A stretch of DNA of 64,000 bases from assembly GCF_000420805.1 (NCBI RefSeq), contig NZ_ATVQ01000001.1, positions 1,523,997 through 1,587,996 of the forward strand, in the 5' to 3' direction. Of the stretch, positions 42,728 through 51,783 are shown one piece after another. This stretch comes from Yaniella halotolerans DSM 15476. GTDB taxonomy: Bacteria > Actinomycetota > Actinomycetes > Actinomycetales > Micrococcaceae. The position numbers were made by a program, and so were the translations under genes. How positions within the stretch are numbered: position 1 is the first letter of the stretch; each line of letters begins with the position of its first letter. Under the pieces are notes generated by a model, which had not been told where the DNA came from, ran no database searches, and worked only from the letters and a program-made list of their open reading frames with translations.

Positions 42728-44254
42728 GTGGCAAGTGACATTACCGGTTCGATTCCGATCGTGGAAGGTCGGTACAACGAGGCCTATTATGAGCGGACAA
42801 AAGTAAAGAAAGACGATTCACCGCGCAGGAAGCCAATTAACCGCAACGTCGTGCTTGCGGTACTCGTTTCCGGCGCCTTCGTTGTCATTCTCAATCAGAC
42901 CCTGATGAACACGGCACTTCCAGCACTCATGGAAGATTTTGGCATTACTGCGAATTCCGCGCAGTGGGTTACCACCATGTTTATGCTGGTCAACGGCATC
43001 ATGATTCCGGTTACGGCGTTCTTGATCCAGAAATTTACGACGCGCAGTCTCTTTTTTGCTGCGATGGGGTTGTTCACCCTCGGGACAGTGCTTGCCACTC
43101 TGGCGCCGACCTATGCGGTTCTGCTTGCTGGCCGCTTTGTTCAGGCTGCCGGTGGCGGGATCATTATGCCGCTGATGCAGACCATCCTGTTCGCCATTTT
43201 CCCAAGAGACAAACGCGGCCAAGCCATGGGAACCTTCGGCCTGGTGATCTCCTTCGCTCCAGCGATCGGGCCAACGCTGTCCGGTTGGATCGTCGAGCAT
43301 TTTCCGTGGCAAACGCTCTTTTTGATGATGCTGCCGATTGCCATTATCGACATGATCATCGCCTACTTTATTCTTCATAACGTCACCGAACGGACGAACC
43401 CACGCCTGGACTCGCTGTCGATCGTACTGTCCTCCCTAGCCTTCGGTGGAATGCTCTTCGGCTTTGGGAACGCAGGCAATACCGGTTGGTTGAGCTATGA
43501 AGTACTCGTGCCACTCAGCCTTGGCCTCGTGACCCTGGTCCTCTTTATTTGGCGTCAACTGATATTGGAAGAGCCAATGTTGGAACTACGCATTTTGAAG
43601 AACCCTATGTTTACCCTGAATACCGTGCTGGGCATGGCAGTATTTATCGCGATGATCGGTGGAATGCTCATGCTCCCGGTCTACATGCAAACAATGGCCG
43701 GCTATACCGCCACGGAATCTGGGCTGATGTTGTTACCCGGTGCCGCGATTATGGGCATTATGTCACCGGTAACGGGACGAGTCTTTGATCGCTACGGGGC
43801 CAAATGGCTAGCGATTGTCGGTTTTGGGCTGCTTGCTGTCGGAACCCTATTTTTGACGGCACTAACATCGACAACGTCATTTGCTTATCTTGCGGTCTTC
43901 AACTCAATTCGGATGTTCGGGACTGCCATGGTCATCATGCCGGTCACTACGGCTGCGCTCAACGAGCTGCCGCAGAGGCTCATCCCACACGGCAGCGCGC
44001 TGAACAACACGATGCGCCAGGTCGCAGCTTCGGTTGGAACCGCGGTCTTAGTAACAGTCATGACTGGAACCGCACTCGACCCCGCCACACATGGGACAGA
44101 AGGTCTGATTCACGGAGTCAATATTGCCTTCCTCGTAGCCGGGTTAGTCGCCGTGCTAGGCATCATAGGAGCGTTCTTCATTCGTGGATCGCGTCCGGTG
44201 CCGAGTGAAGAAACTGTAGCTGAGGTTTCAGAGGAAACCCCAGCAGAGTCCTAA
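42728..44254 (+). CDS. DHA2-family (EmrB/QacA) multidrug MFS transporter
   Basis: A 508-residue carrier with fourteen predicted membrane segments. VVILNQTLMNTALPALMEDF with WVTTMFMLVNGIMIPVTAF is the DHA2 opening; GRFVQAAGGGIIMPLMQTIL and KRGQAMGTFGLVISFAPAIGP are the family's conserved loop and motif C. The GTG at 42728 is used; AGGAG is 12 bases upstream. A six-codon ORF (ATG 42718) overlaps this start. Drugs or metabolites exported are unknown; the tetR neighbour with its operator fits drug-inducible efflux. Confidence 0.9.
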   Translation: MASDITGSIPIVEGRYNEAYYERTKVKKDDSPRRKPINRNVVLAVLVSGAFVVILNQTLMNTALPALMEDFGITANSAQWVTTMFMLVNGIMIPVTAFLIQKFTTRSLFFAAMGLFTLGTVLATLAPTYAVLLAGRFVQAAGGGIIMPLMQTILFAIFPRDKRGQAMGTFGLVISFAPAIGPTLSGWIVEHFPWQTLFLMMLPIAIIDMIIAYFILHNVTERTNPRLDSLSIVLSSLAFGGMLFGFGNAGNTGWLSYEVLVPLSLGLVTLVLFIWRQLILEEPMLELRILKNPMFTLNTVLGMAVFIAMIGGMLMLPVYMQTMAGYTATESGLMLLPGAAIMGIMSPVTGRVFDRYGAKWLAIVGFGLLAVGTLFLTALTSTTSFAYLAVFNSIRMFGTAMVIMPVTTAALNELPQRLIPHGSALNNTMRQVAASVGTAVLVTVMTGTALDPATHGTEGLIHGVNIAFLVAGLVAVLGIIGAFFIRGSRPVPSEETVAEVSEETPAES

Positions 44255-44255
44255 G

Positions 44256-44298
44256 AAGAAAAAAGCCCCGGTTCGTGCAAAGTGCGCAGAACCGGGGC
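44256..44298 (-). terminator. Terminator between DHA2 pump and tRNA-Thr
   Basis: GCCCCGGTTC (44265-44274) pairs with GAACCGGGGC (44289-44298). In the minus reading TTTTTT follows, so it ends tRNA-Thr(CGT); it may also serve the pump gene. Confidence 0.85.
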
Positions 44299-44319
44299 AT
44301 TCCCTCTTCAAGTGGATGG

Positions 44320-44392
44320 AGCCGACTACCGGATTTGAACCGGTGACCTGCTCTTTACGAGGGAGCTGCTCTACCAGCTGAGCTAAGTCGGC
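44320..44392 (-). tRNA. tRNA-Thr(CGT)
   Basis: A 73-base tRNA: acceptor stem GCCGACT/AGTCGGC, D-arm TAGCTCAGCTGGTAGAGC, anticodon loop CTCGTAA (anticodon CGT), T loop TTCAAAT, discriminator T. The anticodon stem has one C-A mismatch next to the loop. Reads ACG. Confidence 0.94.
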
Positions 44393-44470
44393 GCGAACGA
44401 CATCGTATGCGATGTGGTCCGATAAGAGATCATAGCGAGTGTGACATGTATTGGTCAAAATTGTTCATGT

Positions 44471-46006
44471 TTACTCACATACCATGTCGTCATCTGGGAG
44501 CTCATCGTTCAGGATATAACCGTCGATCGCGTCGACGATACATTCATTTTCCTTGGAATATGCGCCATGGCCTTCGCCCTCAACGGTGATATGCACACTG
44601 TTGTCGAGTTCATCAGCCAGCTCGTGTGAAAAATGAATTGGTGTAGCCGGATCCGAGGTCAGGCCGGTGACCACGATGGTGTCAGAACCTTCAGCGTCGG
44701 TGTCTTCAACCGTATCGCTGGGATCTACCGGCCATCCATTACAACCTGCAGAATACGAAAGATATTTGCCAAAGATCGGGGCTTGTTCCGTAAGTTCTTC
44801 AGCTTCCTGTTCTGCTTGTTCGAAGGGTTTCTCTTCGCCCGTGTAGTCTAAACAGTTGATGGCATTAAACGCCGCGGTGTCGTTGCTATATTCTCCGGAG
44901 TCATCCCGCCCGTGGTACGTATCCGCGAAGTACAGGAACAGTGGGCGGTAGTCGGAGTTGGCGTAGTCATCCTCGAGTGCTTGTTCGAACGCCAGCGCCA
45001 ACATCTCCCAGCTGTCTTGGGAATACAACGGCAGTACGATGCCGAAGAAAAGATCAGATACCGGTTGGGTGCGGCCCTCCGGGTACGTGAGCGGTTCTTC
45101 TTCAACCTGGGCGAGGAAATCAGTGACCGTGGTCATGACTGATTCTGCATCGCCATCCTGACCGATGTTGCAGTCTGAGCTGTCAGCACACCATTGCGCC
45201 CACGCTTGGAGGGACTGTTCAAAGCCCGCAGATTGGGCTTTGGAAACCTCAAACGTTTCGGCACTAGGCGGCAGAACAGAGTCCAACACAAATTTGCCGA
45301 CCTGCTCCGGGAACAACTCGGCATATGTCGCACCGAGTTTCGTTCCGTACGAGATACCGAAATAGTCGAGCTGCGGTGCGCCCAGTGCGGAACGAATGAC
45401 ATCCATGTCCTTGGCCGCAGAAGCAGTGTCCACGAAGCCAACTATTTCCCCAGAACGCTCTAGGCACTGCTGGGCGTAGGCTTTGTTTTCTTCAACCGTC
45501 GCGTCCCAACCTTCCTGTGTCGAGGGGTCATGGACTATCTCGCGGGATGCATCAAATTCTTCATCAGTCTCACATTGAATGGGCTCCGAAACGCCAACAC
45601 CGCGTGGATCAAACCCAATGGGAGAGGTGTTTTCTAAGAGGTCCTCAGAAAAAACAAAACCCAGGCTGTCTTGGACAAAGGCGATACCCGAGGAACCTGG
45701 CCCGCCGGGGTTCACCAACATAGGTGGCTGGTCTGCTGTTTCGGCATCCCTGGTCAGATGAATATCGATGCTCTCATCGTCCGGGTTCTCATAGTCCATC
45801 GGAACTTCAACAGAGCCGCATTCAAAATCGGCATTATCGTCGCACGTTTCCCACGCAATGGTCTGTTCGTAGAACGTCTCTAACCCATCTGGCGCCGACT
45901 GCGCTTGGTTGCTCGGCGATGGTTCAGGCTCTCCAGATGCGCAGGACGTGAGCGCCAGTGCTGCGACGGTCCCAGCGGCAGCCAAGATTCGGATAGTGGT
46001 AGGCAT
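44471..46006 (-). CDS. TAP-like alpha/beta-hydrolase lipoprotein
   Basis: A 511-residue secreted lipoprotein. The first 21 residues are a signal peptide ending in the lipobox ALTS-Cys22. The hydrolase domain has the oxyanion loop NPGGPGSSG (about 99-107), FDPRGVGVS, and the nucleophile elbow FGISYGTKLG with Ser219; GHGAYS near the C-terminus holds the catalytic His. This is the tripeptidyl aminopeptidase (SlpD/TAP) family with its C-terminal TAP domain. The ATG at 46006 follows AAGGA; a TTG at 46009 is the alternative. It lies 17 bases downstream of holB on the same strand, so the two may be cotranscribed. Confidence 0.9.
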   Translation of the reverse strand: MPTTIRILAAAGTVAALALTSCASGEPEPSPSNQAQSAPDGLETFYEQTIAWETCDDNADFECGSVEVPMDYENPDDESIDIHLTRDAETADQPPMLVNPGGPGSSGIAFVQDSLGFVFSEDLLENTSPIGFDPRGVGVSEPIQCETDEEFDASREIVHDPSTQEGWDATVEENKAYAQQCLERSGEIVGFVDTASAAKDMDVIRSALGAPQLDYFGISYGTKLGATYAELFPEQVGKFVLDSVLPPSAETFEVSKAQSAGFEQSLQAWAQWCADSSDCNIGQDGDAESVMTTVTDFLAQVEEEPLTYPEGRTQPVSDLFFGIVLPLYSQDSWEMLALAFEQALEDDYANSDYRPLFLYFADTYHGRDDSGEYSNDTAAFNAINCLDYTGEEKPFEQAEQEAEELTEQAPIFGKYLSYSAGCNGWPVDPSDTVEDTDAEGSDTIVVTGLTSDPATPIHFSHELADELDNSVHITVEGEGHGAYSKENECIVDAIDGYILNDELPDDDMVCE

Positions 46007-46023
46007 CAAGTTCCTTTGCGTGG

Positions 46024-47196
46024 TTATAAGGGAGCGTGTCGACGAGTTCGAGGAATAAAGGCCAGCAACATGGCTTCTAGAGCAAGCAACGGTGGGACAT
46101 TGCCTGCCAGTCGTCGGCGTGCTGTATTGATAGCTTCGAGGCTGCTCAGACAGTGCTCTGCAGACACCTTGGCACTGTACTCCGTGAGGTGCGGCCGTAG
46201 ATGTTCATTAATGAGTTGCGTGTCCTGGGATAAGTGCAGGACGAGGAGATCGCGGTAGACGCCGGATAAATCGATCATGGCTCGGTCCAGTGCATCGTGA
46301 ATCGCGCGCCGGTTGCGAGCGGTTTGATTATCTTCCAACCGACGGAAGTGTACGCGCAGTTTAGGCGGAACGGTATCGTCCTCGGTTAGCCCAAGCGAGC
46401 GCAATAAGCTCGACCGCTCGGCCGCATTGCGATCCGATGAGGAAGCTTCGGCTTCATCTTGCACCAGCTTATGGAGATTATCGGCCGACTCCACTGCAGC
46501 CGACGCCGAACTCACGGTCATGGGGAGATTGACGATCATGTCGCGACGCTCACGAGCTTCGGGGGAGCGGGCCAACCAGCGGGCAACCCCGACGTGGGAC
46601 TGCGAAGCGCGAGCACAGGTGTGTGCCAACTCAGCTTCGATACCGTCTCGGCCGACCAGCAGCTGCGCGACATCTTCGACTGCCGGAATGACTAAGTTGA
46701 TGTGCCGGGTGCGGGAGCGGATCGTGACCAGCACGTCGGCGGGGGACGGGGCCGAAAGCATCCAGATGGTGCGTTCGGGTGGCTCCTCGATGGCTTTGAG
46801 TAGCACATTGGTGGCGCGTTCCGTCATGCGATCGGCATCTTCGATAATAATTATGCGCCAGCGTCCCGTTGAGGGGCGATCGTGGGCGTCTGAAACAAGC
46901 TCACGGACATCATCGATTGCGTACTGCACCTTTTCGGTGGTCACAATATTGACGTCGGCGTGAGTTCCAGCAGCAATGGTGACACACGCCTGGCAGGTGC
47001 CACACCCGCGCTGGGAGATTTCTTGTTGTTCGCACTGCAAGGTTTGCGCAAAGGCACGGGCTGCCATGGAACGTCCCGATCCTGGTGGACCAGTAAACAA
47101 CCATGCATGGGTCGGGGAGGTCATCGTTTCCGGGTGCGAAAGCTGTTGGATGACCGCATGCTGGCCGGCCAAAGAATGCCAGACTGGATTCGCCAT
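46024..47196 (-). CDS. holB: DNA polymerase III delta prime subunit
   Basis: Clamp-loader subunit of 390 residues. The P-loop is GPPGSGRS (36-43), with Arg in place of the usual Lys, as often in delta prime, which does not hydrolyse ATP. The zinc cysteines fall in CGTCQAC (65-71, with Cys55), and the sensor SRTR is in TIRSRTRHI. It loads the sliding clamp with the tau and delta subunits. The ATG shares one base with the tmk stop (TAATG), a conserved pair in actinobacteria. Confidence 0.93.
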   Translation of the reverse strand: MANPVWHSLAGQHAVIQQLSHPETMTSPTHAWLFTGPPGSGRSMAARAFAQTLQCEQQEISQRGCGTCQACVTIAAGTHADVNIVTTEKVQYAIDDVRELVSDAHDRPSTGRWRIIIIEDADRMTERATNVLLKAIEEPPERTIWMLSAPSPADVLVTIRSRTRHINLVIPAVEDVAQLLVGRDGIEAELAHTCARASQSHVGVARWLARSPEARERRDMIVNLPMTVSSASAAVESADNLHKLVQDEAEASSSDRNAAERSSLLRSLGLTEDDTVPPKLRVHFRRLEDNQTARNRRAIHDALDRAMIDLSGVYRDLLVLHLSQDTQLINEHLRPHLTEYSAKVSAEHCLSSLEAINTARRRLAGNVPPLLALEAMLLAFIPRTRRHAPL

Positions 47197-47825
47197 TACA
47201 GCTTCACTCCGTAGTTAGTTTCAAGATGGGTCAAAATCTGTGCGGTAATAGTTTTAGGAGCCTGGGCTGCAGGTATAAGCAGATGACGGTCTGGTGCTGC
47301 CTCGACCTGGGTTAGAAATGACGCACGCACCGCATCCTGAAAACCATCAGGGGCAGACTCCATTCGATCAATCATCTCACCGCGATCATCACGCCGCGCA
47401 CCGGCAACTGATGCATCAAGGTCCAACACCACGGTGAGATCCGGGTGCAACCCACCGGTGGCGTAATCATTAATCTCGATGACAGCATCTTGACGAAGAC
47501 CACGCCCAGCGCTTTGATACGCGATGGACGACCCCACGAAGCGATCTGAGACGACCACCTTGCCCGCGTTTAGGGCCGGCAGAATCGTTTTGGCCACGTG
47601 ATCGGCACGCGCAGCCGCGAAGATCAGCGTTTCGGTCATGTCGTCAATATGGGTGGCAGGATCAAGCACCAGGGCGCGCAATGTTTCAGCAACATCTGAT
47701 CCGCCTGGCTCGCGAGTGACCACGACATCATGCCCGATCTCACGCAAAGCGTTGGCTACCGCGGCCACCTGGGTCGACTTTCCCGTCCCATCGGCGCCTT
47801 CAAACACCACAAATAATCCCGTCAC
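47196..47825 (-). CDS. tmk: Thymidylate kinase
   Basis: dTMP kinase of 209 residues. P-loop EGADGTGKSTQ (9-19), the DRH-like segment DRFVGSSIAYQSAGRGL and LDLDASVAGARR lid are typical. The GTG at 47825 follows GAAAGG with seven bases spacing; the frame runs open for another 118 codons upstream, but that part has no homology and overlaps the divergent DUF2516 promoter, so it is not used. It makes dTDP for DNA synthesis and is cotranscribed with holB. Confidence 0.95.
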   Translation of the reverse strand: MTGLFVVFEGADGTGKSTQVAAVANALREIGHDVVVTREPGGSDVAETLRALVLDPATHIDDMTETLIFAAARADHVAKTILPALNAGKVVVSDRFVGSSIAYQSAGRGLRQDAVIEINDYATGGLHPDLTVVLDLDASVAGARRDDRGEMIDRMESAPDGFQDAVRASFLTQVEAAPDRHLLIPAAQAPKTITAQILTHLETNYGVKL

Positions 47826-47873
47826 GACACAACCTTTCTCACCGTATGCTCCCATTAGCCTAGTGCCACCCAC

Positions 47874-47885
47874 TAGACTCATCTT
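47874..47885 (+). promoter_or_regulatory. Leaderless promoter of DUF2516 gene
   Basis: TAGACT (47874-47879) is six bases before the ATG at 47886; no ribosome site is present. Confidence 0.5.
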
Positions 47886-48197
47886 ATGAATTTTCTGCGA
47901 ATCGTTGTGATGATCGAATATGGGCTGCAGGCAGGCCTGGCATTGGTGGGCGCCGGCATGGTGATTTGGGCGATGGCCGATGCGGCTCGCCGTCCCGCCG
48001 GTGTCTTTGAAGCCCATACGAATCAGACCAAACCAACCTGGTTGCTCATCCTCGGGGGTGCACTGATCTTTGGGTTGGGTTCCGCAGCACTCACCATCTT
48101 CATGGGTGGCCGGATGGGGCTGTTCGGACTTGCAGCTATCGTGGCGGCGGGCGTCTACTTGGCGGGGCCGAAACGTCAATTCGAGCTGTGGGCCTAA
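47886..48197 (+). CDS. DUF2516 family membrane protein
   Basis: A 103-residue protein with three hydrophobic segments: about 8-32, 50-72 and 75-92. A charged central loop reads DAARRPAGVFEAHTNQTKPT, and the end KRQFELWA is charged. This matches the actinobacterial DUF2516 family, function unknown. It is transcribed opposite to tmk from a leaderless promoter and sits 21 bases before gpmA. Confidence 0.85.
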   Translation: MNFLRIVVMIEYGLQAGLALVGAGMVIWAMADAARRPAGVFEAHTNQTKPTWLLILGGALIFGLGSAALTIFMGGRMGLFGLAAIVAAGVYLAGPKRQFELWA

Positions 48198-48205
48198 CGA
48201 CCAGG

Positions 48206-48218
48206 TAAAGTTATCGTC
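48206..48218 (+). promoter_or_regulatory. Candidate leaderless promoter of gpmA
   Basis: TAAAGT (48206-48211) is seven bases before the gpmA ATG (48219); no ribosome site is seen. Confidence 0.4.
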
Positions 48219-48965
48219 ATGTCTACATCATCGAAACTGGTCTTACTGCGCCACGGACAATCTACATGGAATGAACTCAATCAATTCACCGGTTGGGTCG
48301 ATGTCCCGCTGACCGATAAGGGACGCACTGAAGCCGCTCACGCTGGTCAACTATTGAAAGACGAAAACCTACTGCCCGACGTCGTCTTCACCTCACTGCT
48401 GCGCCGCGCCATCAGCACCGCGAACCTAGCGTTGGAAACGGCAGACCGCCAATGGGTTCCAACGCATCGCAGCTGGCGCCTCAACGAACGCCATTACGGT
48501 GCGCTTCAGGGTATGAATAAGGCTGAAATTCGCGAGGAACACGGCGACGAAAAATTCATGACCTGGCGTCGTTCCTATGACACCCCACCGCCGGCGCTCT
48601 CCGACGATCACGAATTCTCGCAGTACCGCGATGAACGCTACGCCCAGCTTGGCGAAGACATTCCGCGTACTGAATGCCTCCAAGACGTCGTCACTCGGCT
48701 GGTGCCTTACTGGTACGACAACATCGTTCCACAGCTGGCCGCGGGCAAGACTGTCCTGGTTGTGGCACACGGTAATTCACTACGCGCACTTGTCAAACAC
48801 CTTGAAGGTATCTCGGACGACGACATCGCCGAACTCAACCTACCCACGGGTGTTCCCTTCGCTTACGAACTCGGCGCAGATATGAAAGCAGCAGGACCAG
48901 CCCGGTTCCTTGACCCAGATGCAGCTGCTGCCGGTGCCGCAGCCGTTGCTGCGCAAGGCAAATAA
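48219..48965 (+). CDS. gpmA: 2,3-bisphosphoglycerate-dependent phosphoglycerate mutase
   Basis: dPGM of 248 residues that interconverts 3- and 2-phosphoglycerate in glycolysis and gluconeogenesis. The phospho-His is in [10 protein letters not shown] (His12), [15 protein letters not shown] follows, [11 protein letters not shown] and [14 protein letters not shown] carry the substrate-binding Arg and Glu, and [15 protein letters not shown] holds the second His. This is the cofactor-dependent type (the insertion [11 protein letters not shown] is present). Confidence 0.96.
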   Translation: MSTSSKLVLLRHGQSTWNELNQFTGWVDVPLTDKGRTEAAHAGQLLKDENLLPDVVFTSLLRRAISTANLALETADRQWVPTHRSWRLNERHYGALQGMNKAEIREEHGDEKFMTWRRSYDTPPPALSDDHEFSQYRDERYAQLGEDIPRTECLQDVVTRLVPYWYDNIVPQLAAGKTVLVVAHGNSLRALVKHLEGISDDDIAELNLPTGVPFAYELGADMKAAGPARFLDPDAAAAGAAAVAAQGK

Positions 48966-48989
48966 CTCCGGTTGTCGTGAAAACCCTGC

Positions 48990-50963
48990 ATGATACTCGT
49001 CGTTGATAATCACGGGTTCACGACCCGAATCCTCACGCATCAGCTCGGGGCGGTGCGCCTTGTCACCGCCGCCGAGCTGCGTGTCGTCGACCTACATGAC
49101 TACACGCACGTGGTCCTGGGCCACGGCACTGCCGCCGATGAACTACAGCCGCTCCACGAGGTGCCGCATCTTCCGGTGCTGGCCATTGGGGCAGGCTATC
49201 AGCAGCTTGCAGATTGCTATGGACATACCGCAACCACCAGCGCACAACCGGTCTATGGGCAGCCCGTGGAGCATCAGCACACCGGTTGCGAACTCTTTGC
49301 GGGTCTGCCGGATCCCGTCGAGCTCATTAGCTACCACGCGTGGCGTCTGCACAGGATGGACCCAGAACGCTTCACTATTCACGCAAGCGATGACAACGAT
49401 GCTGTCCTAGCGTTTCGTGTAAACGGCACCAACCACTGGGGCCTCCACGGGGATCCGGCCGCTCTGCAATCACCGGCAGGGCACACCATCATCCAAAATT
49501 TCTTAGGCCTCGCATCCCACGACGCCACCGAGGCGGAACCCGCTGCCGTCAAAACCCCAGACCGTCGTCGCTATGAGGTCTATACCCGAACGCTCCGCGG
49601 CGAACTCGACACAGTCGCCACTTTTGCCGCACTGCAAGATGACACGTCGGCGGCTTTCTGGCTCGACTCCGCCTCGGCTGATCGGGGCCAAGGCCGCTTG
49701 ACGGTGATGGGCACCAACGCTGGCGAACTGACACAAACACTTCGCTGGAACGTCAGGACGAACGAACTCGATGTGCTCACCGGGGACAGCTTGCAGCACC
49801 TGACCGCCGATGTCTTTGACTATCTTGAAGCACACCTGTGGGAACCGGCGACCGTACTCGACTTCGACGGATACACCGGTGGCTGGGTTGGGTATCTCGG
49901 CTACGAAGCAAAACAGGCCACCGTTGCAGGCCACCAGAATCGTTGGGAAGCACCGACCCCGGATGCCTACTGGATCCAACCGCAAGCCTTTCTCCGGTAC
50001 GATCACCGCGACCAATCCACAACGCTGGTCGCGTATCAGGACCCGGCGCTGCTCGATACGCTGGAAGCCGCATTGGTTTTCGGGCCGCCTACCGAGCCCG
50101 AAGCGCTAGAGCGGACGGAAATCACAGGACAATGGCGGCTTTCCGCAACGGAGTATGAGGACCGTGTGGGCCGTATCCAAAAGTTACTCCATGCAGGAAC
50201 AGCCGCCGGCGTCTGCCTGACCGATACTTTCAGCATGAGCACCCACGGAATTGATGGGTTGGCCCTATACCGCCGTTTGCGGTCGAAGAATCCCGCCCCG
50301 TATGCGGGTTACCTGCGTTTCAACACCTTCGGGGATAGCCTCGAAGTGCTCTCGGCTTCACCAGAAAAATATCTCAGCATCGATGCCGCCGGGACGGTTG
50401 AATCCAAACCGATCAAAGGAACCGTGGCGCGTAGCGCCGACCCCACAAGAGATGCTGAGATTGCGCAACGCATGGCCGCCGATGCAAAAATACAATCCGA
50501 AAACTTGATGATTACCGACCTGTTACGCGACGATCTTGCCGCCGTTACCGTTCCGGCAAGCGTACAGGTGCCGAAACTGATGGCCGTGGAATCGTTTGCG
50601 ACGGTGCATCAACTGGTGACCACCGTGACCGGACAGCTACTCCCAGAGACTTCAGCAGTCGACGCGTTGAAAGCAGTATTTCCAGGCGGGTCCATGACCG
50701 GTGCGCCCAAGCACATCAGCTTGGAAACACTCGATGTGCTGGAAGCCGGGCCCCGAGGCATCTATTCCGGGGCCATGGGATGGATTGGACACCACAATAC
50801 GGCTGAACTCAACGTAGTGATCCGGACAGTCGTCATCAACGGCGACGAGTTAAGCATCGGGGCTGGAGGTGCAGTCGTGGTGGACTCCGACCCTGTGGCG
50901 GAAGAACAAGAAAAACACTTGAAGGCTCGAGCCCTGATGGACAGTATCGCGGAGCAGCTTTGA
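48990..50963 (+). CDS. pabB: PabA-PabB-like aminodeoxychorismate synthase fusion with degenerate glutaminase
   Basis: A 657-residue protein. Residues about 190-657 are a chorismate-binding PabB domain: FDGYTGGWVGYLGYE, SASPEKYLS, PIKGT (Lys marks PabB rather than TrpE), ENLMITDLLRDDL and FPGGSMTGAPKH. Residues 1-175 have the class I glutaminase fold, but the nucleophile motif GVCLGHQ is AIGAGYQ (65-71, Gly67 instead of Cys) and GVQFHPE is GLHGDPA (His to Asp155, Glu to Ala157). So it can hardly use glutamine by itself; ammonia or a separate PabA would be needed. It feeds folate synthesis with the next gene, overlapping four bases. Confidence 0.9.
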   Translation: MILVVDNHGFTTRILTHQLGAVRLVTAAELRVVDLHDYTHVVLGHGTAADELQPLHEVPHLPVLAIGAGYQQLADCYGHTATTSAQPVYGQPVEHQHTGCELFAGLPDPVELISYHAWRLHRMDPERFTIHASDDNDAVLAFRVNGTNHWGLHGDPAALQSPAGHTIIQNFLGLASHDATEAEPAAVKTPDRRRYEVYTRTLRGELDTVATFAALQDDTSAAFWLDSASADRGQGRLTVMGTNAGELTQTLRWNVRTNELDVLTGDSLQHLTADVFDYLEAHLWEPATVLDFDGYTGGWVGYLGYEAKQATVAGHQNRWEAPTPDAYWIQPQAFLRYDHRDQSTTLVAYQDPALLDTLEAALVFGPPTEPEALERTEITGQWRLSATEYEDRVGRIQKLLHAGTAAGVCLTDTFSMSTHGIDGLALYRRLRSKNPAPYAGYLRFNTFGDSLEVLSASPEKYLSIDAAGTVESKPIKGTVARSADPTRDAEIAQRMAADAKIQSENLMITDLLRDDLAAVTVPASVQVPKLMAVESFATVHQLVTTVTGQLLPETSAVDALKAVFPGGSMTGAPKHISLETLDVLEAGPRGIYSGAMGWIGHHNTAELNVVIRTVVINGDELSIGAGGAVVVDSDPVAEEQEKHLKARALMDSIAEQL

Positions 50964-51769
50964 CCGAGTTTCCACAGTACTTTGGCTGGCAGGACAACGG
51001 TTTTGTGGCCATAACGCAGCCCAAAACCACTGAGATACTCGTGGCCGACTCCTGGCGGGTGCAGAACGGCGCCATCTGGGGGCTTGCAGACCACGTGCAA
51101 CGGTTTATGGCAGGCATTGCACAGCAGAACCCGAATCCTGCGCTGCGGCAAGACATCACCGCGCAAAAACTCCAGGACGCGTTGCAACAGAAGCTGACGG
51201 ACATCTCCACTGTCCATCCCGGGGTGGAGCTGTTTCCGCGGATCAGTATGGAAGCACACGAAGGGTCTTGGCGCATCGTGCTGCTGGTACGGCCCGCCCC
51301 AGAACCGCGTCAAACAACGAGTTTATGGATACCGGACTACACCGACCCGCGCACCAGGCCTACGGTCAAAGGACCGGATATTGGCCTGATGCGCGGACTG
51401 ATGCACGAAGCACCAGCCGATGATGTCGTCTTGCATGACGGCACCAACGTCCATGAGACCACCACCGGCGCGCTGCTCGTCTGGCTCGCACCAGAGCACC
51501 TGGTGTTATGTCAGGCGACCAAGCAGCTTGCTTCGATTTCCGCGCAACGTATCGCCAACCACGCGCGGTCACACAATATTGAGGTGACCACCCGTTTGGT
51601 GACCATTCAAGAGCTGGCCTCCGGAGAATACCCGGTGTGGTTTTCGAATACACTGCACGGGATTTCCCCGGTGAGCACCGTCGGCAGTGCGACCGGAGAA
51701 ACGCATGTTGAAACCCACCAAACTGCCGCACAGTGGCAAGCGGCCTGGTGGGGGATGTTCGCTGTATAA
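50960..51769 (+). CDS. pabC: Aminodeoxychorismate lyase-like class IV aminotransferase
   Basis: A 269-residue PLP enzyme of fold type IV. The region RPTVKGPDIGLMRGLMHEA contains the Lys expected to bind PLP, and DDVVLHDGTNVHETTTGALLV is the family's central pattern; FSNTLHGISPVSTV is near the end. It begins at a TTG that overlaps the pabAB-like stop (TTGA). Following that gene, the likely role is release of pyruvate from aminodeoxychorismate to give 4-aminobenzoate. Another class IV aminotransferase activity cannot be excluded. Confidence 0.82.
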   Translation: MTEFPQYFGWQDNGFVAITQPKTTEILVADSWRVQNGAIWGLADHVQRFMAGIAQQNPNPALRQDITAQKLQDALQQKLTDISTVHPGVELFPRISMEAHEGSWRIVLLVRPAPEPRQTTSLWIPDYTDPRTRPTVKGPDIGLMRGLMHEAPADDVVLHDGTNVHETTTGALLVWLAPEHLVLCQATKQLASISAQRIANHARSHNIEVTTRLVTIQELASGEYPVWFSNTLHGISPVSTVGSATGETHVETHQTAAQWQAAWWGMFAV

Positions 51770-51783
51770 CTACGGGACAGGAA

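Noticed and set aside
47826..48179. N-terminal extension of tmk
   Set aside because: No homology, overlaps the divergent DUF2516 promoter, and a good ribosome site precedes the GTG at 47825.
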